Source: Arthrinium phaeospermum (taxonomy: Eukaryota; Ascomycota; Sordariomycetes; Amphisphaeriales; Apiosporaceae). Taken from it: a DNA stretch of 64,000 bases. Shown piece by piece: positions 24,088 through 34,802 of this stretch (positions within the stretch are counted from its first letter, which is position 1; the number at the start of each line of letters is the position of its first letter). The notes below the pieces were generated by a model, which did no database searches, had not been told where the DNA came from, and saw nothing but the letters and a program-made list of their open reading frames with translations. A program made the translations under genes and the position numbers. The stretch covers positions 4,650,001 through 4,714,000 of the forward strand of contig QYRS01000001.1 of NCBI GenBank assembly GCA_006503535.1, read 5' to 3'.

Positions 24088-27000
24088 CTAATATTGAGCA
24101 CCATAGTATTGGTTTGGTTGAGTTGGATACCCAGGAAGAGGAGCAGACGCCCCTGGGACCATGTAAGGATTAGCAAGCTGCGATGGTGTAAAGCCCTGCT
24201 GGCCGAAATTAGCTGCCTGGGGGTTGTGTCCAATCAGACGGCGAGGGCTCGTAATCATCGCTAGACGGAGGTCTTTGCGAGTATTGTGTCGCCGGGGGAG
24301 GGGGGAGTCGTAAGTAGTAGGGCTTTCGGGACGACCAGACGGCCCTGAACATTGACAGTTAGTTACGAATGCGGGCATCCCTCTGGTGATATCGTTGATG
24401 CGTACGTGAAGGCTGGTCACTCCGCATACCCTGATTCTGCGAAGCCTCCATTCGTTGTAGTCCGGCACGGTCGTATCCCTAATGACCCGCACCATGGCGT
24501 CGGATCGGAAGCGCTGTGCGTCGCACTGATGTGGGGGCGGGATGAGGCTCAGGAGGAACGTAATGTCCCGAGAAATGGGCAGGCGTACTGCTTATGAGGT
24601 GACACCTTGACCCTGCGCCCGCCTCTGTTGGTCTCCGCCGCCGCACCTTTGGGAGAAACGCCGCGCTGGACCTTTCTGGGAGGGTAGTCGTCTTCGTCGG
24701 GCTGGTATGGACGCTTCGGCGAGTTGACTACAGGCATGAACTGTTGCCTCGGGCTTCTGTCCGCCATCACGGACGGGTGAGGGCTTACACGCGCCGAGGT
24801 GTTGATCTGCTCGACGGACGGCATGATGTTCTTGGGCCTCATCTGGCACTGGGCGAGATTATCACACGCGCACCGATGGGGTTGAATCTCTCGGAGGAGA
24901 ACCGGGCTGCAAAGTGGGCAAGGCTGGAGTCTTCGGGGAAAGATTCAGCCATCTGCTTCTCCAACTCCTTGATCTGCGCGAGCTCGCCAAACTTTGCCTC
25001 GTGGCTGTGGAAATAGGCATATAGAGGCTTGAGCTTGGGAATAAGCTCGGGCTTCTCCTTGAAGCGCTTGACGGATTGAGAGAACACGACTCGGGGGCGG
25101 CTGCGGAAATAGTACTAAGGATAGAAACAGCGAAGGATCAGCAGTCATAACTTACTCGTAGTGTCGTGTCGCGAATGCAGGTGCTTAAGGTAAGCAACCA
25201 TGAAGTGTTCGTCTCAGGGAACAACCTGGCGCCGCGTTCAAAGAGTGGCGACGGGGTCTTGGTAGATGTCCCATTCGATATGCGCAACTGCGACGTAGAC
25301 ATCGCTCGTGAGCCGGCCCCTGGCACGCGCCTGGGTGAAAATGCCTCGAACGCCCCAAGCAGGAGTGCTCTTGCCCTGGCCCTGAATACGGCGGAAAGCC
25401 GCGTGAGGGCGATCCAGAGATAGGAGATTTGCTGCGAGAGCATTTGGATCTGGACGGCAAATCCGTCTCGCACAGCCTTGATGCGTTCCTCCCGTAGGCT
25501 GGTCTTGGCCGGTTTCTCAGCCACCTCGCCATCATTGTCTCCATCTGGGGCTCGTCCGACTCGGCTAGGGAAGGATCACTCTCGATGTAGCTGACAGCTG
25601 TTGCCTCACGGTCCTTGAGCTTCTTCACCCATCTCGTAAAGGGCATCCAGAACCGTCTGATAAGGTGCACGGACAGCTTCGCCGAGGGCTCGCTGTCCTT
25701 CTACACCCTTCCAGAGGGATGCGTCGACTCGATGCGATCCGCATGCTTCAAGGCAAGAAGCGCGCTTTCAGGATTGGCGACGATTCCGTCAACTAGGAAC
25801 TGAAGCCCGAGATCTGACCCGTCTTTGCCAAGCACCCCATTGTCAAAGCACCACTCCGCGGCATCAACCCACAGCTCGGGCCAGAAACGCAAAGCCATAA
25901 GTGCCTGCTTGTAGACATGGATAACACGGGATTTGAAAGTCTCCGGTTCGTCTGTTTCAACGCAGCGGGTCGTCCTTCTCCCAAGCGATCCATCTCTTCC
26001 ACAAGTCAACCTGCTCAAGATACTCCTGATCGCCCTCAAAGCCAGTAGCAGGGGGAGTCGGGGAATAGTAGTTCTCTGCAGGCCACGGGGTGAAGTTCTA
26101 TGGGTGTTGGCGCTTCGAGCCGACATGTACGACGGGGATCTCTTGTAAGAATTTGCGACCCTGAACACTGTTAGTATGCCGCTGGCGTATGTTGTGTGCA
26201 TGTGTGAGGATATGCGACTTACAGCTACTTTGTTGATTCCAAGCTCGAACTGGTCGTACTCTTTCCAGAGGATGTTCAAGTTCGACATAGGAATGCATAT
26301 GGCTCGTTGATACGCCTTGCGAAGCACATCCATCTTTTGCATGTCTTGCCAGCCCTTTCCATCGATCTGGCCTGGCCCGCTCTTGAAACTGGATGTAGTC
26401 GTGCCACATCTTGCCCGAGTCTCGGTCATGACCAATGTTGTCCAGCACAAATTCGTATGATTGGTTCACAATCTGGCGCGCCTGGCCGGTGCCATCGTGT
26501 AAGTCGTTCCGTCGTCGGATATAGTCCAGATAGGCTGTCCAGAGTTGTACGCTGGGTATGGTCATTAGGGTCCGCTGGAAGATCTGCTCTGCCTCGGCGA
26601 AATTGTCTAGACTGAGTTCTTGTTGAAGGTATTGCACCCAAATCTCCGCCTGTGGATGGTGGTTAGTTTCTGAAAACATGTGGGAAGGGTTGGGAAACAA
26701 ACCGATTGGGGGACACTTTCAAGAAGCGCTCGTAAAACAGCTCTGATGTCCTGGATCATGTTACGTCTGCGGTGTTCTTCGATCAAAGCTAGCCAAGCCA
26801 TATCGCCGCGGGGATCGTCCTTGATGCGATCTTCCAAAATACCGATGATATCAGTCGGGAGGGCGCGATTTGGCCTCGTTCATGTTGGGGGTAGCTGTTA
26901 CAATGCCCAGTCCATTGCTCGCTTGAGCTGTCGGACCAGCCGCAGCAGGGTCGGTGGTGGCCTCTGCCGAGGTGGTCGACTGTTGCAGGGGGAGAATGGG

Positions 27001-27451
27001 TGAAAGCACGCGACTGCGCATCAGAAGAAGCAGGCTTGAGACTGTTCGCAGCAGCGGCAGGCACTGCGGGCGGAGGGGTTGCAGAGGTTCATCATCCGAG
27101 GATCCAACTATGAATCCACCCGCCTTTTTGGGTTTCTTAGACGGAGGAGAGTGTGGCATCGTCGCGCTCTGCGGCTGCAGTCGGGGTATGTGAGGCGGGA
27201 GGCAAGACGGGGACAGTAGTGGTAAGGCTGATAGATTCAGGGTCGTACTCTCCGCCATCTTCATCGGCATCCGAAGTAGGGTCACCAGAAGCATTGAATG
27301 ATGGATCAGCAGAGTCAGGTTCTTGTGCTTGTTCATGGCTATCATGCTCAGTATGTGTTGATCTTCTGAAGCTCCAACTCCATCGCCAGTTCCCCATGCA
27401 TTGTCAGCCTCCTCCGTGGGCGAACCCATCCTCGGGATTCTCAGATGCCAT
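24088..27451 (-). CDS. rna14: mRNA 3'-end processing protein RNA14 (CstF-77), several frame breaks
   Basis: The family is clear from many blocks in order: acidic N-terminus (from the ATG at 27449-27451), first HAT repeats (DDPRGDMAWLALIEEHRRRN), AEIWVQYLQQELSLDNFAEA, VNQSYEFVLDNIGHDRDSGK, MSNLNILWKEYDQFELGINK, HVYKQALMALRFWPELWVDA, then the Suf-domain end ELAQIKELEKQMAESFPEDS and a Pro/Gly/Gln-rich tail ending at 24088. RNA14 is the HAT-repeat scaffold of cleavage factor IA; it dimerises and holds the polyadenylation machinery in the nucleus, and it is essential in yeast. At least six frame switches interrupt the span, and introns lie near 26650-26700 and 26160-26220. Since all blocks are well conserved, sequence error is likelier than pseudogenisation. 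Confidence 0.87.
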
Positions 27452-28166
27452 CGTCGGCGACAAAGATCGGAGGACAGGAGGTCGGCGGTATATTAGGCGC
27501 TGTCGTAGGCGCAGCAAGTATCTCGGCGATCGTGGACTCTTCTGTCGAGTTGGTCGGAAACCAGAGCGCGCTAGACAAAGCTCGGTTGCAGGAATGGACT
27601 TGCGCAAATCCAAAGAGAAAAAAAAAAGGTGCGCGCCAAGGCCGGGTCCTAGAAGAAAACGTCGGATGGCAGTGGTATAATTACAAGCAAAGAGAGGATT
27701 GATGGATGAGGCGCCGAGGAAAATGATGACGACTTTCGGCGACTGTCACGATGCGAAAGTGAAGAATCACCAGCCTCGACACCACGGCGAATTCTCGAAA
27801 AAGGCAAGGCGTGGATTAAAGCGTTTTCAGACCGGCGATTGAACAAGGATTAAGGTACATGCCAGCCACGGAAGTTAGTTGGCTGCACAGGCGCACAGAC
27901 CCGTTTGAGCTGGTAAGAGCAGCTCCGGGATGGGCAAGCGTTTCTCCGAGTGAACGTGTATTCACTCTTCTGATGAAGGAAACTCTAGATCCGTGTAGGT
28001 CAGACTTGCTGCATCAATTCAATGTCAGAGCGATGATGAGTTCTATATATAATCACATCTCAAAACTTTTATCCGTTTTCGTTCGAGTCCCGTCCCATAA
28101 ACCAGCGCGCTCGATGCTTGGGTAACTTCAACTTCTTTTGTTGACCTTCACCAACCTAGCAGACTG

Positions 28167-28258
28167 TGGTGGTGGTGGATTGATTGATAGGTTCACATTG
28201 GGGGTGTCTTCAGCCAACATCATTAGCGCAATTGGAATCGTCTCACACTTCATTTTCA
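28167..28258 (+). repeat. Direct repeat, copy 1 (about 92 bases)
   Basis: The stretch from GGTGGTGG through CTTCATTTTCA is repeated almost exactly at 28566-28657; the visible differences are short indels near its left end. The copies are about 400 bases apart in the same orientation. No ORF or terminal inverted repeat accompanies them. Confidence 0.85.
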
Positions 28259-28565
28259 TGGTGATGAGAGTGGGATCGATTACAGCCACAAGCCACATTT
28301 TCGGACAGCCACGACTGAAGACAACGGGTTCGATTCCCCACCAAACAAGTACGATTTTCACCACCATTCTTCAGAACACAACAGCACCGAGTCACACGAT
28401 TGTCGCAGCACTCCCACGAACCTTCGGGTCAAGCCAGACGACTTGGTGGTGGCAGATGGATCGGGTCGGGCACTACTGGACGATTGGGGTTGGCAGAGTT
28501 GAGTGATCTGTATAGTGGCGATTGAACGCCCTCGGATCGTCTCGGCGTATTGGGTGAGAGGCCGT

Positions 28566-28657
28566 GTGGTGGTGGATTGAGATTGATAGGTTCACATTGG
28601 GGGTGTCTTCAGCCAACATCATTAGCGCAATTGGAATCGTCTCACACTTCATTTTCA
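28566..28657 (+). repeat. Direct repeat, copy 2 (about 92 bases)
   Basis: Second copy of the repeat at 28167-28258. Sequence beyond both ends is unrelated. It may be a small genomic duplication or an assembly artefact. Confidence 0.85.
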
Positions 28658-29118
28658 AGACCCTTGCCAATCTATCATGGTGGGCCCCTAAGCCTTTTTA
28701 CTCCTAGCGCGTGAGGCTTGACTGGCTGGCAAGGGCGCACATGTCTTCTTCTTCTGCAAGCCTTAACGCCAAGACGCGTGAGCAGGACGAGAAAGTCGCG
28801 TCCAATCTGGGCGGCCCACTGTAAACCGGCTGGGAACTGGGAAGCTGGCGAGTCCCATATCTCTTTCCCACGTCGCAAAAACAAATCCATTTGTTGCCCA
28901 TCCCTCCACCAACCAACGCCGCAGAGTGGACCAGCCTACTGCCTTCTCTCCTCTCTGTCCAATATCGTTCATGAACTGAGAGAACCCTCGTTATTCTAGT
29001 TCTGCATCGTTGGTCTTTTTTTTCTCCCTCTCTATCTCTTTTACGCTTCATAATCAAACCATCTCTTCCACCAAAAAACTGCAGTATCCTCACTTCAGTC
29101 TTACCACCAACCGCCAAG

Positions 29119-30364
29119 ATGTCTGTCGTATCGCTTCTGGGAGTTAACATCCTCAACAACCCGGCCAAGTTCGGCGACAAGTACGTCTTCGAGATCACCT
29201 TTGAGTGTCTCGAGCAGCTTGAGAAGGGTACGGCTTTCAATTGATTCTCCGAATTGCCTTTGTGATCAATCATACTGACTTTGGTGGCGTACAGACCTCG
29301 AGTGGAAGTTGACCTACGTCGGCTCGGCGACCAGGTAAGTCACTTCCTGCCTGCCTCCTGCTCTCACACCGCTTTGCTCATGGCTGACCTTTCGCTTGTT
29401 CAATCCAGTGACCAGTACGACCAGGAGCTGGACTCTCTCCTGTCGGCCCAATTCCCGTCGGAGTCAACAAGTTCGTCTTCGAGGCAGAGGCTCCCGACAC
29501 CAAGCGAATTCCCGATGCCGATTCTGGGCGTTACTGTCGTCCTTCTGACCTGTTCATATGACGGTCGCGAATTTATTCGAGTCGGATACTACGTCAACAA
29601 TGAGTACGAGACAGAAGAGCTGAACGCCGATCCTCCGGCAAGCCGTCGGAGTCAACAAGTTCGTCTTCGAGGCAGAGGCTCCCGACACCAAGCGAATTCC
29701 CGATGCCGATATTCTGGGCGTTACTGTCGTCCTTCTGACCTGTTCATATGACGGTCGCGAATTTATTCGAGTCGGATACTACGTCAACAATGAGTACGAG
29801 ACAGAAGAGCTGAACGCCGATCCTCCGGCCAAGCCTATCATCGAGAAGATCCGCAGAAACGTCTTGGCCGATAAGCCACGTGTAACTCGGTTCGCCATCA
29901 AGTGGTAAGTCATATCCGCAAATCTAGTTTCTACCTGCCCCGCCTTTGGCAAACCCGACAGCCACTAACAAACTCCACAGGGACTCTGAAGCTTCTGCGC
30001 CGGCCGAGTTCCCCCTGAGCAGCCCGAGGCCGATGTCCAGCCCGACGATGGGAGTACGGCGCTGAAGAGCTTGCCGAGGAAGCCGAGGAAGAGGATACTA
30101 CCGCGGCAGGCGAGGCCAATGGCCAAGCAGTCGCGGCCGCTGTTGGAGACGATGCCGCCATGGCCGGTGTTGAGGGCGGCGAGCCCGCAGAGGAGGACGA
30201 AATGTCCGAGGACGGTAGTGTCGATCTCGAGAACGAGAGCGAAGATGAGCTGGAAGAGGAAGGCGAGGAAGAGATGGCCGAAGGCGAGGCCGGCGGCGAC
30301 GACGCCATGGAAGTCGATGACAAGCCTGCTGCTGGCAAGCCAGGAGGTAGTCATGGCCCACTAG
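29119..30364 (+). CDS. asf1: Histone chaperone ASF1, with internal duplication and frame breaks
   Basis: Exons begin at 29119 ([20 protein letters not shown]), 29295 ([13 protein letters not shown]), 29409 ([12 protein letters not shown]) and 29981. These blocks, plus [34 protein letters not shown] and [20 protein letters not shown], define ASF1, the H3-H4 chaperone used in chromatin assembly during replication and transcription. A long acidic Glu/Asp tail follows, as in fungal orthologues. The exon at 29409-29904 contains a tandem duplication of about 190 bases and several one-base losses; the tail has more. The conserved-looking end (QEVVMAH, stop at 30362-30364) lies in a frame reached by one further shift; the unshifted frame would run to 30501. 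The gene is unlikely to be truly dead in a living fungus. Confidence 0.88.
29459..29835 (+). repeat. asf1: Tandem duplication inside ASF1
   Basis: The segment from GTCGGAGTCAACAAG to about CCTCCGGCCAAGCC occurs twice in a row (about 29457-29646 and 29647-29837). The first copy lacks two bases in GATGCCGATATTCTGG and one C near its end; the second copy is clean. One copy is enough for a normal ASF1 core. Confidence 0.85.
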
Positions 30365-30679
30365 AAAACGGGGATCCAATCTGCGTCCCTCATCTAAAGC
30401 AGCGATTCAGCGTTGAACAGAGATGGGACAGCCGAGGGAATGCACCGGGAGAAGAGCGGTGCGGTAAAAACCGGCAGAGGGATCTCAATACGACATGGTG
30501 AACATCCACACCAGTCCACGACTATCCCAATGTCGGCGTTGGTCGGAACAAGAGCAGGGCTACTGCGATACGAGGTTACGAGTTGCATGGCATGTTACAT
30601 GATGGCGGTTTACTTAATTCGGAGGCCAGGAAGACCCGTGTGGAAATACAGATTCGGTCTCTCTTGAATAAAAACTACA

Positions 30680-30910
30680 ATGATTCCCCCCATTCTGACG
30701 TTGGCTACGCTTGCTGGTTTCTTTTCTTTTTCATTGGGTGAATCGCAATATATTTTCTTCGATAGAGCTCCGTTGGGCATTTCAACAAGGATGAGATTCC
30801 GCTGCACCTCGTGCCAGAAGCAGACGGGGGACATACTCATCCTGCCCTGCTTTGTGAAAACAACAGAGATCACCACAGCTCATGCCGCTGGTACGTGGAG
30901 GAGGCGATGA
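30680..30910 (+). CDS. Possible small secreted protein, weak
   Basis: A 76-residue ORF that begins with a signal-peptide-like stretch (MIPPILTLATLAGFFSFSLG) and contains CTSCQKQTG. No family recognised and no supporting intron or neighbour. It overlaps codon-biased sequence in another frame just downstream, so it may be part of a different, degraded gene. Confidence 0.2.
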   Translation: MIPPILTLATLAGFFSFSLGESQYIFFDRAPLGISTRMRFRCTSCQKQTGDILILPCFVKTTEITTAHAAGTWRRR

Positions 30911-31080
30911 CGGACGCATTGCAGACGCGCACATTTGCGCCCGTGCGCCTCGGCGACGGCACCGAGATCCTCGACCGGGAGCTGAGCTACGCGGCGACCA
31001 ACGCGGCGCTGTTCAAGTACGGCATGGTGAAGCTAGAAGCCGCTTCCTCTTTCCACTCCGAACTTGGCCTCCCACCCTAA
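30890..31080 (+). pseudogene. Fragment of an unknown coding sequence
   Basis: From about 30890 the frame ending at 31080 has strong fungal codon bias (G or C at most third positions) and reads EEAMTDALQTRTFAPVRLGD, then ELSYAATNAALFKYGMVKLE. This looks like a remnant of a longer protein whose start is gone. I do not recognise the family. Confidence 0.35.
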
Positions 31081-33019
31081 CGGCGTGGTGTCGCGACCAC
31101 TTCCAGTTTACAAAAGCATTGGGGGTAGGGCGAAGCCAATCTGATGCCGAATGATCGCGACGGAAAACGAGGAATCATTCTTGAAAGGGGTGCATACCTG
31201 CTGTACAGCAGTGCAGAAAGCTTAGTCGGTGACCGGTCAGGTTAGGTCGCCCCCCTTTTTGAACGCAGCACGCCGGACGCTTTGAAAGAGTGGGCGCGAT
31301 CGCGAAAAGCTTGGCTTGAGGGTCCCGTCTTGCAATCGTTGAACAACCTCTGCTATACGCTCATTTCGGGATGTTATTGAGGAAAACAATGCTGATACTG
31401 CCTGCTCGGATCGAGGCGCGTGCATATCATCCATAGTAAAAGCTGGAATGAGTTATCCAACTAGATATGGGCAACCTCTGCGCAATTGAAGCTGGGTGAA
31501 GGGCAAGCTTCGGCAGCACCGAGCTCCGCTCATAGTGCCGTGGATTTAGTAGATGCAGCGGCCGCAGCTAAAACATTCAGCTTGCATCATGGCCAAATTT
31601 GAGTTGAACTCCAACCTTGTAGGGCGAATGACGTCCCTGGAAAAGAAAGACGCTATCTCGTGGCGTGTGCATCCTCGACGAATTGGTAGGCATTAAATTA
31701 TCTCACTCCCCTGTCTCAATCTGACTTTGTCCTCTCCCGCGCCAAAAACTCGCCAACGACCTTCAAACCCCTCTCTCAGGCCCCTCCGCCAGCCGGGCCT
31801 AGCGGACCCGGGGAATAGGCTCGGAGAACAAAACTGCGCGAGTCGTACGAGGTGTCCTACTCGCCATTGTAGACGAAGGTCGGCGCCGTGATGTCCAGGA
31901 GGCGCGGCACGATCGTCCAGTCCTTCAGCGTGCCATTTCGCACAGGATATATCAGCCACGTCCTGCGGCATAGGTAATCGGTATGCTGGATCTCACTTGA
32001 GAGCGCCTCCGCCAACCTGGACAACCTGTATCGTTTAGACAGTTTTATCGTCCTTCTGATGCGCAGAAGCCTGATCCTTCTGATGCGACGATGATCCAGT
32101 TTCGGCGGTTGAGACTGCGTGCGACACATGTGGTTCTTTCGGGAGTACTCGAGGCAGGCCAATGTTGCACACGAGGCTGTTGTACACGAGGCTGTTGTAA
32201 TCGCTCTCTGCATGGCGTCTTCTAAGGCCTTACGCATGCATTTCCCAGTCAAGAAGGCATGAGCGGCAACACCAAGTCAGAAAGCTTGAAACACCGCAGG
32301 CTGAAGACCCATACACTCCAGGGATTGAGCTTGTTTTATTGCACTTTTCTCAGGAGCCATGTAGAAGTATGAATATATCCACAATGCCGACTTAGTTTCC
32401 GTCCACTCTCTCAGCTAACAGCACCGTTACCAAAGGTCTTTTTCGTAAAAAAGCATCTGCATACTCGCGACTTACCGCGCGTTGGCAATGATCATTGTTC
32501 GGATCAGCAATCTTGATCGTAGGATCTGCGGAAAGGCCTGTATGTATCACGACCAGTTGTGGCTCCTGCTCTGCCATCTTCCTGTACGAAGGCTGATATG
32601 GCAACGACCAATGCGTGGGGGTGCAAAATTACGGCTCCCCGTGGCAGTGGCTGACGATGAGACAACCTCGTGAAACCACACTCTCCGACTTCAAAACGCC
32701 TTGTGTGGTCACGAGGAAAGCCATATTGGATGATCAGTACTACGCATATTCATCTTGTGCATTCTACTGGTTGATATTTTTAGAAGCTGGCAGCTATGAT
32801 CGACGCCATACTCCGGACGAGTCAACCCCGGAAGCTGTAGGGCTGAAAGGGGGAGTCTTATGTAAGTGGCTATAGAATTTGAGTACGCCGAATGACGACT
32901 GCCTGACGTATGCGCATTAAACATTCAGACACAGTCGGTATAACAGGGCCTGTTCTTTCCTCACATGGGGAAGACCAATCTACTGTACACTGGCAACTGC
33001 AGCCCATACCTTTGTCGCC
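31081..33019. other. Gene-poor region with a hydrolase relic
   Basis: Apart from the alpha/beta-hydrolase fragment listed next, this 1.9 kb holds no supportable gene. The ORFs are short. Confidence 0.45.
31780..31990 (-). pseudogene. Relic of a proline-iminopeptidase-like alpha/beta hydrolase
   Basis: On the minus strand the words GTLKDWTIVPRLLDITAPTF and VYNGE match the strand-and-turn before the catalytic Asp loop of proline iminopeptidases and related L-amino-acid amidases. The next codon is TAG where the family usually has a Tyr codon, and the frame then continues with DTSYDSRSFV. The nucleophile and His regions are not found nearby. I take it as a gene remnant. Confidence 0.4.
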
Positions 33020-34589
33020 ATGTCAGATACTTCTAAAGATGGCCTGCTGGCTCTTTGCTTCTCGATGATGATTTTGCCAATGGTCGCCATTGGCCTCCGG
33101 TTTTGGGCGCGTACTCAGCAAAAAATGCCCCTGATGGCCGACGACTGGACAGCCACTGCCGCACTGGTAAGTCTATCAGCCCTTTCGATCGTCGGGTCTT
33201 GTTTATTGAGGTAATAATATGACTGACACAAAACAAATTGCTAGGCATCGCACGCAGGAGCAACGGTATGTGTGTTTATAAGTAAACTATCTCACATACC
33301 TTTCTGGAATAAACGTATGCACTGCATTTTATGATTAATAACTTCCCAATTACCCATAAGAAGGGTATTTGCTTATCACCAAATCTTTGAGTAGTCCATC
33401 ATCAGGGGCTAGGTCACTCCAGCCATGATTTCACACCCGAACAGATAGCAGCAGGAGACAAAACCGAAAGACTAGTGGGTTCCCATTGTCGTTTCTTCAC
33501 TGCCACTGGATGGAGGTTGAATTTGCAAGACCCTCTTACCTGACTGGCTCAGTTGCGTATGCTGGTCGGCGTACTAATCAGGTGTACACTGGCTTCTGAA
33601 GCTCAGCGCGGTCTTCTTCTACCGCCGCATCTTTTGCAGCGGTCGTCTAGGGATATTCAACATCCTAACGTGGTCTACTATCGTCCTCGTGGCCCTGTGG
33701 CTTTTGGTCTTTGACTTTGCTGGTATTCCAATGCCGATCGGGTTCCTGGAGGTATAAGATGGGCTCTTTTTCCCAAACCTGCACTCTGGTGCTCCCGTCC
33801 GTCGTTGGGCTTTCAATGTCCGACTTTATTCTGGATATCTGGATATTGGCTCTCCCTATCCCAGGGGTAAGTCCGGCCTCGCCCGGCTCGCCAACATTCA
33901 TCACCTAGCCAATAATTAGTTAACGACATGACGCAACAGATTCTGCGTCTCCACACAACCTTACAAAGGAAACTGTCCATTGTAGGCATATTTCTTCTCG
34001 CCTCGGTGTAAGTACTCATCAATGTCCAAAGATGGCCAGAGGTCTTCATTAGTGTTAATTAACCGCGATGAAGTGGCCTTGGTGCCTCGACTGTTCGAAT
34101 GGTGATCAGTATCAGGATCCAACTAGGCGACGTGGCATTTCTGTTCAATACCGACCCTAAGAGTGAGTCAACTCATACCGCAGACCAATCTTGCTGATCT
34201 CGACCTGATCCATTCGAGCAGACCGGCTCTCCCAAATGGCGTTCTACGCCATGCTCGAGTGCGGGATGGCCCTCATTGCCATAAACCTACCATCGCTTCG
34301 AGTCTTGGTTGGTTCGCCGAACATAACGAAGCTAGCAGAAATGGCGAGAAGCATGCTTCAGCTATCATTCCTATGCGACAACCACTCCGATGCCGGACCC
34401 AGTCACTCATCGGTGCGCAATCACGATGACGTAAAAAACATCCAGTCATCTAGGATCGATCTAGCAGAGGGGGCAGAAGTACCTAGCAATGACTACCTCC
34501 AAGTTCGACTAAGCTTTCTAGAAGACCCTGAGGGCAGCGTTGGAGCTTCACGGAGGTTCAGACTACCAACCGCGGAAAGGGCAACATGA
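33020..34589 (+). CDS. Fungal rhodopsin-family (SAT4-like) 7TM protein, multi-exon
   Basis: The start at 33020 gives MSDTSKDGLLALCFSMMILP followed by GLRFWARTQQK and the family mark ADDWTA. Later exons supply WLLKLSAVFFYRRIF, STIVLVALWLLVFDFAG, LSMSDFILDIWILALPIPG (near 33820-33870), LQRKLSIVGIFLLASV and STVRMVISIRIQLGD, then a cytoplasmic tail ending at 34589. This order is that of the fungal integral membrane family with a rhodopsin domain, related to PTH11-type receptors. Introns follow 33166 and near 33265, 33750, 33870, 34010 and 34160; exact ends are uncertain. Function is unknown; such proteins are thought to sense surface or chemical cues. A paralogue of the same superfamily lies at 53369-54781. 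Confidence 0.78.
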
Positions 34590-34802
34590 AGGATTACAAC
34601 AGAGTGAACCCGCCCAATCGAGCCTTCGAGGTCGGGCGCCTTAGGATACTGTATCTATAACAACAAGTACGGAGAGCTAGAAAGCTCAACAAAAGTGAAT
34701 TGTGTATAACAGCGCCCACTTCTTCAAGGAAATATCGTACCAATAAAAAATCAGATACGAAGAATGAAACGTTTCTTAAATAAGACGGGCCTTACGTCGG
34801 TT

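Larger units (their letters stand above)
27452..29118. other. Intergenic between RNA14 and ASF1, holding a 92-base direct repeat
   Basis: The space between the two divergent housekeeping genes. Apart from the direct repeat listed separately, I see no gene. The part from about 28990 to 29118 is CT-rich and is the probable ASF1 promoter and leader. Confidence 0.5.

Noticed and set aside
28270..28350. A tRNA-like T-arm word (GGGTTCGATTCCCC)
   Set aside because: The stem does not pair fully, and no D-arm, anticodon arm or acceptor stem fits upstream.
28167..28657. Solo LTRs or a small LTR element
   Set aside because: The 92-base repeats lack TG...CA ends, a primer-binding site and any internal ORF.
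16432..30364. Argonaute, RNA14 and ASF1 as true pseudogenes
   Set aside because: All domains and key residues are kept between breaks, two of the genes are normally essential, and the breaks are mostly single bases in homopolymers. Sequence error explains them better.
30680..30910. GFA-type (glutathione-dependent formaldehyde-activating) zinc enzyme
   Set aside because: Only one CxxC-like pair followed by KQTG is present; the other zinc ligands and fold length are missing.
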